Shown here piece after piece: positions 1 through 12,316 of a stretch of 64,000 nucleotides of DNA. The stretch is taken from assembly GCA_029959085.1 (NCBI GenBank), contig JARWIR010000047.1, positions 1,736,001 to 1,800,000 on the forward strand, in the 5' to 3' direction. The first letter of the stretch is position 1. Each line of letters begins with the position of its first letter. The notes beneath the pieces are model-generated. The model did not search any database and was not told the DNA's origin. It worked only from the letters and a program-made list of their open reading frames with translations. A program made the position numbers and the translations under genes. This stretch comes from Nemophila menziesii. Taxonomy: Eukaryota > Streptophyta > Magnoliopsida > Boraginales > Hydrophyllaceae.

Positions 1-739
1 ATTTATGCTTGTTGTGATCAAAACAGATCTATAAATAAGTGATTTTTGATGAAGAACCGAGTAAGTAAACTAGGTACCCAAAGCTGACAAAAATACAAAC
101 AAGTAAGAGTGACTTCCCATGTGAAAATCGATGAATAGCTCCTTCCCATGAAAATTAAAACTTAATTTCAAAGTGGCTGTTTAGCAAACGAAATTCCTAG
201 TGGCAAGAGATATATTTGCACCCAAAATGGACTTACAAGAATAACAGGGGACAGAGTAACAAAGACAGATGAATTTGGAGGATTGGCTTATAGTTGAAGG
301 TTAAGATCATCTTTTCTCGTTCTCTGCGTATGTCGCATTTTCTACTTCATGAACATCATGCACGTCTAACCTGAAAAAATAGAGCATCCTTCTTCTATGA
401 GTCATGTTTTATTTATTAGAATTTGTTTGTTTAGCTTTAATTTTTCACCAGATAAATATTGAACTGAATATTTAAGCTTTCTTTGTTTTTACTCGCGTGT
501 TACATTTTTCGAACACAACTCAAATTGACCCAACTTGCTGAATGCAATATTTAATATTATTAAGCAGAATAAGTAAAATGTTGTCCTAGTTAATATTTGA
601 ACTATGTTTTTATACGCCCTCCTTCCAACTTTATTTATTCACCTTTTTTCGTGAGGAATGATTAAGAAATTTTTTATTAGCATCTCTATTTGAAATATCA
701 CTCTTACTCAATAAGTATAAGGTTATATATTGCACTACT

Positions 740-759
740 CCTTTTAACTAATTAAAAGG
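740..759. repeat. Palindrome CCTTTTAA-N4-TTAAAAGG in the array unit
   Basis: Perfect 8-bp stem with a 4-nt spacer, conserved at the same place in nearly all units, including the truncated ones. Confidence 0.8.
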
Positions 760-2919
760 TGTCTTTATATTGTAAAATAAAACAAAAACTTATTGAACAT
801 CCTCTTTTAAAAAGCTGGAGAAAAAAAAGATGGAAATGGGGAGTTATAAAATATAATATAAATAGAATTAAATAGTTTTAAAAATTTGAATTTTGAAATT
901 TGGGAACTTAATTTTATATTTCTCAATAATAGTGGAAAATAAATATAGTTGCATATAAGATATTATCGCAATCCAATATGTATTTCATTATTGTACAAAT
1001 GGTAAATATATAAATATATGTTTTATCATCCATTGAACAAATATTAAACAGAGTAACGCTTAACTTAACTAGCTAAAATAACAGGATTTTTATTTTACCA
1101 AATCATGAATTTTCAAACTAGTGAGACAAAAAATATTTCTAAGACTTGTTTTCAACCTTCGTAGTCCTCTTGCCTAATATCTCCTCATAATGTCATTTTA
1201 GATTAGTATGGAATTGTTGAATCATCCATCTATTATAGTTAAATGATAAAGTTGAGTGATTCCAAAATTAAATTAATCTCTAATGAAACCGTTAGTGTTA
1301 TAAATTCTCTAGAGTGTGAGTTTTTACCTCTTAAGCTATATAAGGAGACATGACATTTACTTATATAATCATGGGGTAAATATTTATTTCGGGATGTTTA
1401 ACAAGTATAAATACCCCACAAATGACATTACGAATAAATGTGTAGTATTACAACACGCCTATGAGAAATCTGGGATTTCCTCCTACTTTGGGAAGTGTAC
1501 TTATGATTCCAACGAGGCCACCTTTTCATGGAGCTGCCTAGTCACCAAATATGAACTAATCAACTAGATATCCTGTTTAATGAAAAATATTTACCCATAA
1601 CTAATATTAGATTGTTCCTTTAATAATTGAGATTTTTATTAAGCTTGGCCTAATTCTTTTCGAATAAACAAATAATGGTGGAGAAGCTCTTATGATCAAT
1701 ATACATAATTCCTAAATTGTAATATTTACTTATACTTTAAATACATAATTGATTACATGATAAATTTACTCGATCAAGGGATCTTGTGTAAATATTTTTA
1801 ATTTATATGAAGTTAGATTAAACTCAGTTTCTGTCAAGAATGCAAATGTCTAAAGAAATTAAAAAAGTAAATTTAAGTCCTATGTCCACAAAAATACACT
1901 ATTTAATAGACCATGATTACTTTTTATATTACATCTTTATTAGAAAATATAAGAATGTAAAATTTATATAAAGATAGTATTAAAAACGTTGAGAATTGTT
2001 TTTATATTATAGATAGCTAAATGATATTTTGCATTTCTTTTTAGGAAGATAGTAAAATAAAGTTGAACATAGAGAGTATTTAAAGTAATTGCATTGACTG
2101 CATATATTAACATTTCAATTAATTTCAACATAAAGATTAACATTAACTGATATCAGTAAGGGATTCATGGTATTATTTAAAATTATTTTATTAATATTTA
2201 GATAGTATATTAACATAATTTATTGTAATATTTGACTTTTATCTAAAAAAGAAAAATCTAAAATGTATAAGAATATCTAATATTTCAAATTCAACAATTG
2301 AATCATATCTTCCTTCTCCACTTGGATGGCTTTTTCTCACAAATTCACCTTATTTTTCATCAAGCATTCATTGAGATTGTCTTCCCTTTGCACCTGATCT
2401 TCTATTTCCAATCACGTTTTCTTCAGATCCAAATGAATTGCTCCCTACCTTAATCAAAAATTCGACTGTTCCGGAGCTGGTTTCTTTCCTTTGGGGTGTA
2501 CCCTTTTCTTGATCCGCATTTCTGAAAAACAAACAAAAACTATAAAATATTTATAAGGCTTGATTTTTTGTCAAAAAAATATATTTAGCATTAGCAAAAT
2601 ATTATTGTAAATTAATAAAAAAGAATATTATTGAAATCTTAATCGAAATGTTTCTATTAAACTAAAGGGTTGCTAATTGATATTTGTATCAGAATTATAT
2701 TTGTTAGTTTTCAAAGAAACAAGTGAAACAATGGAAGAAAAGTTTTTGAACTCTTAAGATGACCACATATATTTACCCAATAAAAACAATCAGTTATCCG
2801 TAATTTTATTTAATTAAAGTTATATTAAACAGGTAAAGAATGCAATAGAAGTATTAGAAATATATGGATGGGTCATTCTTGAAAAATATATAAAATTTAT
2901 TAAAATTGATTTTTTTTAG

Positions 2920-3199
2920 TATAAATGTAAGAAGGAGAGAAGATTTCTTACACAAGTTTATATCCATGAACGAGGAACCTGGGAAGAATTATAAGCACTA
3001 TTGTAAGGATTGTCCGATAGAGAAAGCTAAGGCTAAAGAGGGATCTAAGCCTGAAAAATTCAACGGTCACTTGTTGCGAGATTTTATCAAGGAATGCTGG
3101 TTAAAATGTGGCTGCAACGTTAAGCAATGTAAGAATAGAGTTGTCCAGCAAGACATTTCTCGCAAGTTGCAGGTTATACTCACAAAAAACTATTTTTGA
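2920..3199 (+). pseudogene. SUVR-type pre-SET exon fragment, unit 1
   Basis: The exon follows a T-rich tract ending in AG, a good 3' splice site. The translation has REDFL, FISMNEEP, YCKDCPIE, GHLLRDFIKECWLKCGC and NRVVQQDISRKLQV. These match the end of the pre-SET zinc region and the start of SET in plant SUVR1/2/4 histone H3 methyltransferases. The segment stops just before the SET core, and nothing downstream in the unit encodes the rest, so it cannot make an enzyme. CGC is followed by four residues before the next Cys, where the family has three. In this copy the Cys before NGH is Phe. A GT following TTGCAG could be an old splice donor. Confidence 0.85.
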
Positions 3200-3450
3200 G
3201 TTAAAAAAACAAACCTTTTTTTCACGGAGTAATTGAAATATGATGGTCAACGATCTTATGTGGGATAGAAAATGCACTTTGTCTTCTTGAGATTGGAGGT
3301 TTGGACATATCCATAGACAAGATTATAGAAACATAATACAGAAATAGCGTCAAGGGAGGTAGTTGTGGGCGTCGACTTTGAATATCTTTTGAGTAACAGA
3401 AGCGGTAATATTGTTATTGTTTGGGACTATATATTAAGTGGCTGATTTAG

Positions 3451-3482
3451 GGTTGGGTTACAATAAACTATGCAACCCAACC
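3451..3482. repeat. Inverted repeat GGTTGGGTT / AACCCAACC in the array unit
   Basis: A 9-bp perfect stem separated by 14 nt, followed at 3544-3564 by a second hairpin, TTTGGATT-N5-AATCCAAA. Both recur in full and truncated units. Units 8, 9 and 14 have GGTTTGGTT in the left arm, which breaks the first stem. Lost in units 5 and 7. Confidence 0.8.
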
Positions 3483-4113
3483 TATTAAAAAGTAGTCCAA
3501 CTAAAAAGACACAGAGACAAACATTTTTTAGACGAGCCCAAGTTTTGGATTAGTCCAATCCAAAGTCACACTGGCCGAACATTTTTTTAGCCCAACCTAT
3601 GTTTATAAGAGATATTATAGTTTTTGGGTGGAGCTATATTGTAAAAGGACGAAGTTTGGTTACAGCGTAACAATTTAAAATTACCCCAACCTATTTAAAA
3701 TTAAAAGCCACAAGGGCCAAATACTCTAAGAGCACAACATATTTTTTACAACATAATGTCCAAATTTTAAATTAATTATTCGAGATCAACCCCAATAACC
3801 ACACTAGTCATTAAGTTCCCATTTTCAAAAACTAATAATTATATATGCATGTCTTATGGACGGATCAAAATGGTTTTATTTTTGGTTATGATCTTACGTA
3901 ATTTTAAATATAAAATCTAAAATTTTGAAGGGATTTTGTGCGAGCGCTGGTAAAAATACACATTTATTTAAACAATATTTGCAAAAACACAAAACCGAAG
4001 AAGAAAAAAAGGGTATGTGAGGATAGAAGGTTTCGAAAAGTAAGTGAAAAAATGAAAACAAATATAAACAAAAATACAATCTTAACGAGAGACCAATTAT
4101 ATCCTCCAAATAT

Positions 4114-7100
4114 ATTTATGCTTGTTGTGATCAAAACAGATCTATAAATAAGTGATTTTTGATGAAGAACCGAGTAAGTAAACTAGATACCCAAAGCTGA
4201 CAAAAATACAAACAAGTAAGAGTGACTTCCCATGTGAAAATCGATGAATAGCTCCTTCCCATGAAAATTAAAACTTAATTTCAAAGTGGCTGTTTAGCCA
4301 ACGAAATTCCTAGTGGCAAGAAATATATTTGCACCCAAAATGGACTTACAAGAATAACAGGGGACAGAGTAACAAAGACAGATGAATTTGGAGGATTGGC
4401 TTATAGTTGAAGGTTAAGATTATCTTTTCTCGTTCTCTGCGTATGTCGCATTTTCTACTTCATGAACATCATGCACGTCTAACCTGAAAAAATAGAGCAT
4501 CCTTCTTCTATGAGTCATGTTTTATTTATTAGAATTTGTTTGTTTAGCTTTAACTTTTGACCAGATAAATATTGAACTGAATATTTAAGCTTTCTTTGTT
4601 TTTACTCGCGTGTTACATTTTTCGAACACAACTCAAATTGACCCAACTTGCTGAATGCAATATTTAATATTATTAATCAGAATAAGTAAAATGTTGACCT
4701 AGTTAATATTTGAACTACATTTTTATACGCCCTCCTTCCAACTTTATTTATTCACGTTTTTTCGTGAGGAATGATTAAGAAATTTTTTATTAGCATCTCT
4801 ATTTAAAATATCACTCTTACTGAATAAGTATAAGGTTATTTATTGCACTACTCCTTTTAACTAATTAAAAGGTGTATTTATATTGTAAAATAAAACAAAA
4901 ACTTATTGAACATCCTCTTTTAAAAAGCTGGAGAAAAAAAGATGACCATGGGGAGTTATAATATAAAATATCAATAGAATTAAATAGTTTTAAAAATTTG
5001 AATTTTGAAATTTGGGAACTTAATTTATATTTCTCAGTAATAGTGAAAAATAAATATAGTTGCATATAAGATATTATCGCAATCCAATATGTATTTCATT
5101 ATTGTACAAATGGTAACTATATAAAGATATGTTTTATCATCCATTGAACAAATATTAAACAGAGTAACGCTTAACTTAACTAGCTAAAATAACAGGATTT
5201 TTATTTTAGCAAATCATGAATTTTCAAATTAGTGAGACAAAAAATATTTCTAAGACTTGTTTTCAACCTTCCTAGTCCTCTTGCCTAATATCTCCTCATA
5301 ATGGCATTTTAGATGAGTATTGAATTGTTGAATCATCCATCTATTATAGAAAAATGATAAAATTGAGTGATTCCAAAATTCAATTAATCTCTAATGAAAC
5401 CGTTAGTGTTATAAATTCTCTAGAGTATGAGTTTTTACCTCTTAAGCTATATAAGGAGACATTTCATTTACTTATATAATCATGGGGTAAATATTTATTT
5501 CGGGATGTTTTACAAGTATAAATACCCCACAAATGACATTACGAATAAATGTGTAGTATTACAACACGCCTATGAGAAATTTGGGATTTCCTCCTACTTT
5601 GGGAAGTGTAGTTATGATTCCAACGAGGCCACCTTTTCATGGAGCTGCCTAGTCACCAAATATGAACTAATCAACTAGATATCCTGATTAATGAAAAATA
5701 TTTACCCATAACTAATATTAGATTGTTCCTTTAATCATTGAGATTTTTATTAAGCTTGGCATAATTCTTTTCAAATAAACAAATAAGGGTGGAGAAGCTC
5801 TTATGATCAATATACATAATTCCTAAATTGTAATATTTACTTATACTTTAAATACATAATTGATTACATGATAAATTTACTCGATAAAGGGATCTTGTGT
5901 AACTATTTTTAATTTATATGAAGTTAGATTAAACTCAGTTTCTGTCAAGAATGCAAATGTCTAAAGAAATTAAAAAAAGTAACTTTAAGTCCTATGTTCA
6001 CAAAAATACCCTATTTAAGAGACCATGATTACTTTTTATATTACATCTTTATTAGAAATTATAAGAATGTAAAATTTATATAAAGATAGTATTAAAAAAG
6101 TTGAGAATTGTTTTTATATTATAAATAGATAAATGATATTTTGCATTTCTTTTTAGGAAGATAGTAAAATAAAGTTGAACATAGAGAGTATTTAAAGTAA
6201 TTGCATTGAATGCATATATTAAAATTTCAATGAATTTCAACATAAATAGTAACATGAACCGATATCAGTAAGGGATTCATGGTACTATTTAAAATTATTT
6301 TATTAATATTTAGGTAGTATATTAACATAATTTATTGTAATATTTGACTTTTATCTAAAAAAGAAAAATCTAAAATATATAAGAATATCTAATATTGCAA
6401 ATTCAACAAGTGAATCATATCTTCCTTATCCACTTGGATGGCTTTTTCTCACAAATTCCCCTTTTTTTTCATCAAGCATTCATTGAGATTGTCTTCCCTT
6501 TGCACCTGATCTTCTATTTCCAATCACGTTTTCTTCAGATCCAAATGAATTGCTCCCTACCTTAATCAGAAATTCGACTGTGCCAGAGCTGGTTTCTTTT
6601 CTTTAGGGTGTACCCTTTCTTGATCCGCAATTCTGTAAACAAACAAAAACTATATCATATTTATAAGGCTTGATTTTTTGTCAAAAAAACATAGCATTAG
6701 CAAAATATTATTGTAAATTAATAAAAAATAATAACATTGAAATCTTAATTGAAATGTTTCTATTAAACAAAAGGGTTGCTAATTGATATTTGTATCAGAA
6801 TTATATTTGTTAGTTTTCAAAGAAACAAGTGAAACAATGGAAGAAAAGTTTTTGAGCTCTTAAGATGACCACATATATTTAGCCAATAAAAACAATCAGT
6901 TATCTGTAATTTTATTTAATTAATGTTATATTAAACAGGTTGAGAATGCAATAGAAGTATTAGAAATATATGGATGGATCTTTCTTGAAAAATATATAAT
7001 ATTTACTAAAATCGATTTTTTTAGTATATATCTAAGATGGAGAGAAGATTTCTTACACAAGTTTGTATCCATGAACGAGGAACCTGGGAAGAATTATAAG

Positions 7101-8213
7101 CATTATTGTAATGATTGTCCGATAGAGAAAGCTAAGGCTAAAGAGGGATCTAAGCCTGAAAAATGCAACGGTCACTTGTTGCGAATTTTATCAAGGAATG
7201 TTGGTTAAAATGTGGCTGCAACGTTAAGCAATGTAAGAATAGAGTAGTCCGGCAAGACATTTCTCGCAAGTTGCAAGTTATACTCACAAAAAACTATTTT
7301 TGAATTAAAAAAACAAACCTTTTTTTCACGGAGTAATTGAAATATGATGGTCAACGATCTTATGTGGGATAAAAAATTCACTTTGTATTCTTGAGATCGG
7401 AGGTTTGGACATATCCATAGACAAGATTATAGAAACATAATACAGAAATAGCGTCAAGGGAGGTAGTTGTGGGCGTGACTTTGAATAGCTTTTGAGTAAC
7501 AGAAGCGGTAATATTGTTATTGTTTGGGATTATATATTAAGCGGCGGAGTTAGGGTTGGGTTACAATAAACTATGCAACCCAACCTATTAAAAAGTAGTC
7601 CAACTAAAAAGACACAGAGACAAACATTTTTTAGACCAGCCAAGTTTTGGATTAGTCCAATCCAAAGTCACACTGGCCAAACATTATTAGCCCAACCTAT
7701 GTTTTATAAGAGATATTATAGTTTTTGGGTGGAGCTATATCGTAAAAGGACGAAATTTAGTTACATCGTAGCAATTTAAAATTACCCCAACCTATTTAAA
7801 ATTAAAAGCCACAAGGGCCAAATACTCTAAGAGCACAACATATTTATTACAACATAATGTCCAAATTTTAAATTAATTATTAGGGATCAACCCCAATAAC
7901 CACACTAGTCATTAATTCCCATTTTCAAAAAAAAATAACTATATATGCATGTCTTATGGACGGATCAAAATGGTTTTATTTTTGGCTATGATCTTACGTA
8001 ATTTTAAATATAAAATCTAAAATTTTGAAGGGATTTTGTGTGAGCGTTGGTAAAGATACACATTTATTAAAACAATATTTGCAAAAACACAAAACCAAGA
8101 AGAAGAAAAGGGTATGTGAGGATATAAGGTTTCGAAAAGTAAGTGAAAAAATGAAAACAAATATAAACAAAAATACAATCCTTAACGAGAGACCAGTTAT
8201 ATCCTCCAAATAT
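4114..8213 (+). repeat. Array unit 2 (full length)
   Basis: Full unit of 4100 bp. The open block is at 5427-5678 and has a private change (RRHFIYL in place of RRHDIYL). The SUVR exon at 7025-7303 has a 1-bp deletion. It is positionally equivalent to unit 11 in the 31.2-kb duplication, but the two have diverged more than the other pairs. Confidence 0.9.
7025..7303 (+). pseudogene. SUVR-type pre-SET exon fragment, unit 2 (frameshifted)
   Basis: Same exon, but GCGAGATTTT has become GCGAATTTT, a 1-bp deletion that shifts the frame after GHLL. This separates the YCNDCPIE part from the KCGC part. Confidence 0.85.
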
Positions 8214-10580
8214 ATTTATGCTTGTTGTGATCAAAACAGATCTATAAATAAGTGATTTTTGATGAAGAACCGAGTAAGTAAACTAGATACCCAAAGCTGA
8301 CAAAAATACAAACAAGTAAGAGTGACTTCCCATGTGAAAATCGATGAATAGCTCCTTCCCATGAAAATTAAAACTTAATTCCAAAGTGGCTGTTTAGCAA
8401 ACGAAATTCCTAGTGGCAAGAGATATATTTGTACCCAAAATGGACTTACAAGAATAACAGGGGATAGAGTAACAAAGACAGATGAATTTGGAGGATTGGC
8501 TTATAGTTGAAGGTTAAGATCATCTTTTCTCGTTCTCTGCGTACGTCGCATTTTCTACTTCATGAACACCATGCACGCCTAAGCTGAAAAAATAGAGCAT
8601 CCTTCTTCTATGAGTCATGTTTTATTTATTATAATTTGTTTGTTTAGTTTTAATTTTGACCAGATAAATATTGAACTGAATATTTAAGCTTTCTTTGTTT
8701 TTACTCGCGTGTTACATTTTTCGAACACAACTCAAATTGACCCAACTTGCTGAATGCAATATTTAATATTATTAATCAGAATAAGTAAAATGTTGTCCTA
8801 GTTAATATTTGAACTATATTTTTATTCGCCCTTCTTCCAACTTTATTTATTCACCTTTTTTCATGAGGAATGATTAAGAAATTTTTTATTAGCATCTCTA
8901 TTTGAAATATCACTCTTACTCAATAAGTATAAGGTTATTTATTACACTACTCCTTTTAACTAATTAAAAGGTGTCTTTATATTGTAAAATAAAACAAAAA
9001 CTTATTGAACATCCTCTTTTAAAAAGCTGGAGAAAAAAAAGATGGACATGGGGAGTTATAATATAAAATATAAATAGAATTAAATAGTTTTAAAAATTTG
9101 AATTTTGAAATTTGGGAACTTAATTTTATATTTCTCTCTGATAGTGAAAAATAAATATAGTTGCATATAAGATATTATCGCAATCCAATATGTATTTCAT
9201 TATTGTACAATGGTAACTATATAAATATATGTTTTATCATCCATTGAACAAATATTAAACAGAGTAACGCTTAACTTAACTAGCTAAAATAACAGGATTT
9301 TTATTTTAGCAAATCATGAATTTTCAAACTAGTGAGACAAAAAATATTTCTAAGACTTGTTTTCAACCTTCCTAGTCCTCTTGCCTAATATCTCCTCATA
9401 ATGTCATTTTATATGAGTATGGAATTGTTGAATCATCCATCTATTATAGTTAAATGATAAAATTGAGTGATTCCAAAATTGAATTAATCTCTAATGAAAC
9501 CGTTTGTGTTATAAATTCTCTAGAGTGTGAGTTTTTACCTCTTAAGCTATATAAGGAGACATGACATTTACTTATATAATCATGGGGTAAATATTTATTT
9601 CAGGATGTTTTACAAGTATACATACCCCACAAATGACATTACGAATAAATGTGTAGTATTACAACACGCCTATGAGAAATCTGAGATTTCCTCCTACTTT
9701 GGGAAGTGTACTTATGATTCCAACGAGGCCACCTTTTCATGGAGCTGCCTATTCACCAAATACGAACTAATCAACTAGATATCCTGATTAATGAAAAATA
9801 TTTACCCATAACTAATATTAGATTGTTCCTTTAATAATTGAGATTTTTATTAAGCTTGGCCTAATTCTTTTCAAATAAACAAATAAGGGTGGAGAAGCTC
9901 TTATGATCAATATACATAATTCCTAAATTGTAATATTTTCTTATACTTTAAATACATAATTGATTACATGATAAATTTACTCGATAAAGGGATCTTGTGT
10001 AACTATTTTTAATTTATATGAAGTTAGATTAAACTCAGTTTTTGTCAAGAATGCAAATGTCTAAAGAAATTAAAAAAGTAACTTTAAGTCCTATGTCCAC
10101 AAAAATACCCTATTTAAGAGACCATGATTACTTTTTATATTACATCTTTACTAGAAAATATAAGAATGTAAAATTTATATAAAGATAGTATTAAAAATGT
10201 TGAGAATTGTTTTTATATTATAAATATATAAATGATATTTTGCATTTCTTTTTAGGAAGATAGTAAAATAAATTTGAACATAGAGAGTATTTAAAGTAAT
10301 TGCATTGAATGCATATATTAAAATTTCAATGAATTTCAACATAAAGATTAACATTAATTGATATCAGTAAGGGATTAATGGTATTATTTAAAATTATTTT
10401 ATTAATATTTAGAAAGTATATTAACATAATTTATTGTAATATTTGACTTTTATCTGAAAAAGAAAAATATATAATATATATAAGAATATCTAATATTGCA
10501 AATTCAACAAGTGAATCTTATCTTCCTTATCCACTTGAATGGCTTTTTCTCACAAATTCCCCTTATTTTTTATCAAGCAT

Positions 10581-10734
10581 TCATTGAGATTGTCTTCCCT
10601 TTGCACCTGATCTTCTATTTCCAATCACGTTTTCTTCATATCCAAATGAATTGCTCCCTACCTTAATAAAAAATTCGAATGTGCCAGAGCTGGTTTCTTT
10701 CCTTTGGGGTGTACCCTTTTCTTGATCCGCAATT
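10581..10734 (-). other. Minus-strand exon-like block in each full unit (unrecognised)
   Basis: Representative from unit 3; the same block lies at about 2370-2522 in unit 1 and 21538-21735 in unit 7, among others. On the minus strand a pyrimidine-rich tract ending in TTTACAG precedes an open stretch of 51 codons, with segments such as RIADQEKGTPQRKE and GSNSFGSEENVIGN. It is more GC-rich than its surroundings. I do not recognise the product. It may be a captured exon of another gene in opposite orientation to the SUVR exon, or chance. Confidence 0.3.
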
Positions 10735-11130
10735 CTGTAAACAAACAAAAACTATATAATATTTATAAGACTTGATTTTTTGTCAAAAAAACATATTTAG
10801 CATTAGCAAAATATTATTGTAAATTAATAAAAAAGAATATTATTGAAATCTTAATTGAAACTTTCTATTAAACTAAAGGGTTGCTAATTGATATTTGTAT
10901 CAGAATTATGTTTGTTAGTTTTCAAAGAAACAAGTGAAACAATGGAAGAAAAGTTTTTGAGCTCTTAAGATGACCACATATATTTACCCAATAAAAACAA
11001 TCAGTTATCCGTAATCTTATTTAATTAAAGTTATATTAAACAGGTTAAGAATGCAATAGAAGTATTAGAAATATATGGATGGATCTTTCTTGAAAAATAT
11101 ATAATATTTATTAAAATTGATTTTTTTTAG

Positions 11131-11410
11131 TATATATGTAAGACGGAGAGAAGATTTCTTACAAAAGTTTATATCCATGAACGAGGAACCTGGGAAGAAT
11201 TATAAGCACTATTGTAAGGATTGTCCGATAGAGAAAGGTAAGGCTAAAGAGGGATCTAAGCCTGAAAAATGCAACGGTCACTTGTTGCGAGATTTTATCA
11301 AGGAATGCTGGTTAAAATGTGGCTGCAACGTTAAGCAATGTAAGAATAGAGTAGTCCAGCAAGACATTTCTCGCAAGTTGCAGGTTATACTCACAAAAAA
11401 ATATTTTTGA
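11131..11410 (+). pseudogene. SUVR-type pre-SET exon fragment, unit 3
   Basis: The frame is open throughout. All pre-SET cysteines seen in the unit family are kept (YCKDC, EKC, ECWLKCGC, QC). His is replaced by Gln in REDFLQKF, as in unit 12. There is no SET domain downstream. Confidence 0.86.
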
Positions 11411-12316
11411 ATTAAAAAAATAAACCTTTTTTTCACAGAGTAATTGAAATATGATGGTCACCGATCTTATGTGGGATAGAAAATGCACTTTGTCTTCTTG
11501 AGATCGGTGGTTTGGACATATCCATAGACAAGATTATAGAAACATAATACAGAAATAGCGTCAAGGGAGGTAGTTGTGGGCGTCGACTTTGAATAGCTTT
11601 TTAGTAATAATATTGTTATTGTTTGGGACTATATATTAAGCGGCAGAGTTAGGGTTGGGTTAAAATAAACTATGCAACCCAACCTATTAAAAAGTAGTCC
11701 AACTAAAAAGACACAGAGACAAACATATTTTAGACCAGCCCAAGTTTTGGATCAGTCCAATCCAAAGTCACACTAGGCAAACATTTTTTTAGCCCAACCT
11801 ATGTTTTATAAGAGATATTATAGTTTTTGGGTGGAGCTATATCGTAAAAGGACGAAATTTCTTTACATCGTAGCAATTTAAAATTACCCCAACCTATTTA
11901 AAATTAAAAGCCACAAGGGCCAAATACTTTAAGAGCACAACATATTTTTTACAACATAATGTCCAAATTTTAAATTAATTATTCGGGATCAACCCCAATA
12001 ACCACACTAGTCATTAAGTTCCCATTTTCAAAAAATAATAACTATATATGCATGTCTTATGGACGGATCAAAATGGTTTTATTTTTGGCTATGATCTTAC
12101 GTAATTTTAAATATAAAATCTAAAATTTTGAAGGGATTTTGTGTGAGCGCTGGTAAAGATACACATTTATTAAAACAATATTTGCAAAAACACAAAACCA
12201 AGAAGAAGAAAAGGGTATGTGAGGATATAAGGTTTCGAAAAGTAAGTGGAAAAATGAAAAAAAATATAAACAAAAATACAATCCTTAACGAGAGACCAGT
12301 TATATCCTCCAAATAT

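Larger units (their letters stand above)
1..4113 (+). repeat. Array unit 1 (full length)
   Basis: Full unit, about 4113 bp in the window, with phase set at the window start. It holds the conserved open block at 1316-1567 and the SUVR exon at 2920-3199. It is closest to unit 10 (31214-35325): both carry the same Cys-to-Phe change in the SUVR exon and the FNKYKYP variant of the open block. Confidence 0.9.
8214..12316 (+). repeat. Array unit 3 (full length)
   Basis: Full unit of 4103 bp. The open block is at 9527-9778 and the SUVR exon at 11131-11410. It is nearly identical to unit 12: the open block shares the same private variants (FRMFYKYTYP, KSEISSY, LFTKYE), and both have gtacgtcgc and gaacaccatgcacgcc upstream. 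Confidence 0.92.

Noticed and set aside
3440..3465. TTTAGGG-like words in the array
   Set aside because: Only one or two isolated copies per unit and no tandem run, so not telomeric repeat.
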